From the NCBI GenBank assembly GCA_937954195.1, contig CALFYR010000629.1:1-6392 (forward strand): a stretch of 6,392 nt of DNA, read 5' to 3'. The notes below the pieces were generated by a model. It ran no database searches, had not been told where the DNA came from, and was given only the letters and a program-made list of their open reading frames with translations. This DNA is from an uncultured Dehalococcoidia bacterium (GTDB taxonomy: Bacteria > Chloroflexota > Dehalococcoidia > Tepidiformales > Tepidiformaceae). Position numbers and translations under genes: made by a program. Shown here in pieces: positions 5,808 through 6,392 of this stretch (positions are counted from its first letter, which is position 1; every line of letters begins with the position of its first letter).

Positions 5808-6392
5808 GTGACCACGACCGTTTCCATGCTCCGTGAACGAGCGAGCGCCGCCCGGACCGCGTCCCGCGTGCTCGCCCGCCTTTCGACCGCCGAGAAGAAC
5901 CGCGCGCTCGCCCGCATCGCCGAATTGCTCGAAACCGAGCAAGCGGCCGTCCTTGAGGCTAACGCCCTGGACCTTGAGGCTGCCCGCGCGAACGGCCTCG
6001 ACGACTACTTCGTCGAGCGGCTCACGCTAACGCCGGACAGGCTCCGGGGCATCGCCAAGGACACGCGCGATGTCATGACGTTGCCCGATCCGGTCGGCGA
6101 GGTGTTCGATTCCAGGACGTTGCCGAACGGCCTCCTTATCGGCCGCCGCCGGGTCCCGCTGGGTGTGGTCGCCTGCATCTACGAGTCCCGGCCGAACGTC
6201 ACGGTCGATATCGCGGTCCTCGCCATGAAGAGCGGGAACGCCAGCATTCTCCGGGGCGGTAAGGAAGCCCGGCATAGCAACGCCGCCCTCGGCGAGCTCA
6301 TCCAGCGGGCGCTCGCCGGCACCGGAGTCCCCTCAGACGCTGTGCAGGTGGTCAGCGATCCGGACCGCGCACACGTCGATGATCTCCTGGAA
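5808..6392 (+). CDS. proA: Gamma-glutamyl phosphate reductase (glutamate-5-semialdehyde dehydrogenase), 3' end beyond the window
   Basis: ProA reduces gamma-glutamyl phosphate to glutamate-5-semialdehyde with NADPH, the second step of proline synthesis in the cytoplasm. The visible 195 residues run open to the right edge and are nearly half of the usual 415-420. They line up with E. coli ProA throughout: LSTAEKNRAL, ANALDLEAARANGLDDY, LTPDRLRGIAKDTRDV, LPDPVGEV, RRRVPLGV (113-120), IYESRPNVTVD, LRGGKEARHSN (148-158) and SDPDRAHVDDLL. The nucleophilic cysteine lies further on, outside the window. The start is GTG 5808, six bases after TACACT; ATG 5826 (Met7) is an alternative closer to the E. 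coli N terminus. No Shine-Dalgarno site is visible before either. The gene upstream is a CoA-transferase rather than proB, so the usual proBA order is absent here unless proB follows. Confidence 0.96.
   Translation, partial: MTTTVSMLRERASAARTASRVLARLSTAEKNRALARIAELLETEQAAVLEANALDLEAARANGLDDYFVERLTLTPDRLRGIAKDTRDVMTLPDPVGEVFDSRTLPNGLLIGRRRVPLGVVACIYESRPNVTVDIAVLAMKSGNASILRGGKEARHSNAALGELIQRALAGTGVPSDAVQVVSDPDRAHVDDLLE

Noticed and set aside
1..6392. CRISPR array, tRNA or rRNA gene, insertion sequence, phage or defence genes
   Set aside because: I looked for regular direct repeats, tRNA-like cloverleaf parts, transposase or integrase motifs and terminal repeats and found none; coding genes fill nearly the whole window.

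Overview
This is a high-GC bacterial window (roughly two thirds G+C by eye) carrying seven protein genes, all tightly packed. I see no RNA gene, mobile element, CRISPR array or defence system. The organism is probably a high-GC environmental bacterium. A Chloroflexota lineage such as Dehalococcoidia/Tepidiformia would fit the split-type transketolase, a single RF3 gene, CaiB/BaiF CoA-transferases and several genes that start without a Shine-Dalgarno site. An actinobacterium cannot be excluded, and this placement is inference.

Layout: (1) 2-766, minus strand: N-terminal (thiamine-pyrophosphate) subunit of a split transketolase, cut by the left edge. (2) 767-923: divergent promoter region. (3) 924-2525, plus: prfC, peptide chain release factor 3. 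(4) 2522-3336, minus: two small hotdog-fold genes of the MaoC/dehydratase type in one operon; the downstream gene is convergent with prfC and their stop codons overlap. (5) 3337-3399: a short bidirectional promoter. (6) 3400-5762, plus: two family III (CaiB/BaiF) CoA-transferases, joined by a GTGA stop/start overlap. (7) 5808-6392, plus: proA, gamma-glutamyl phosphate reductase, cut by the right edge.

Four genes form the accessory core: two hotdog proteins on one side of a shared promoter and two CoA-transferase-like proteins on the other. Together they look like a small acyl-CoA module in which a CoA-transferase activates an acid and a two-subunit MaoC-like enzyme hydrates or dehydrates the thioester. 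The substrate cannot be read from the sequence. The first CoA-transferase has the expected catalytic aspartate (Asp159). The second has alanine at the aligned position (Ala159) but is otherwise a full family member, which suggests a heteromeric enzyme with one catalytic and one non-catalytic subunit. The flanking genes (transketolase, RF3, proA) are ordinary housekeeping genes.

Two start codons, those of the first CoA-transferase and of proA, lie only 6-7 bases after a -10-like hexamer, so their mRNAs may be leaderless. The two hotdog genes, in contrast, have strong Shine-Dalgarno sequences.
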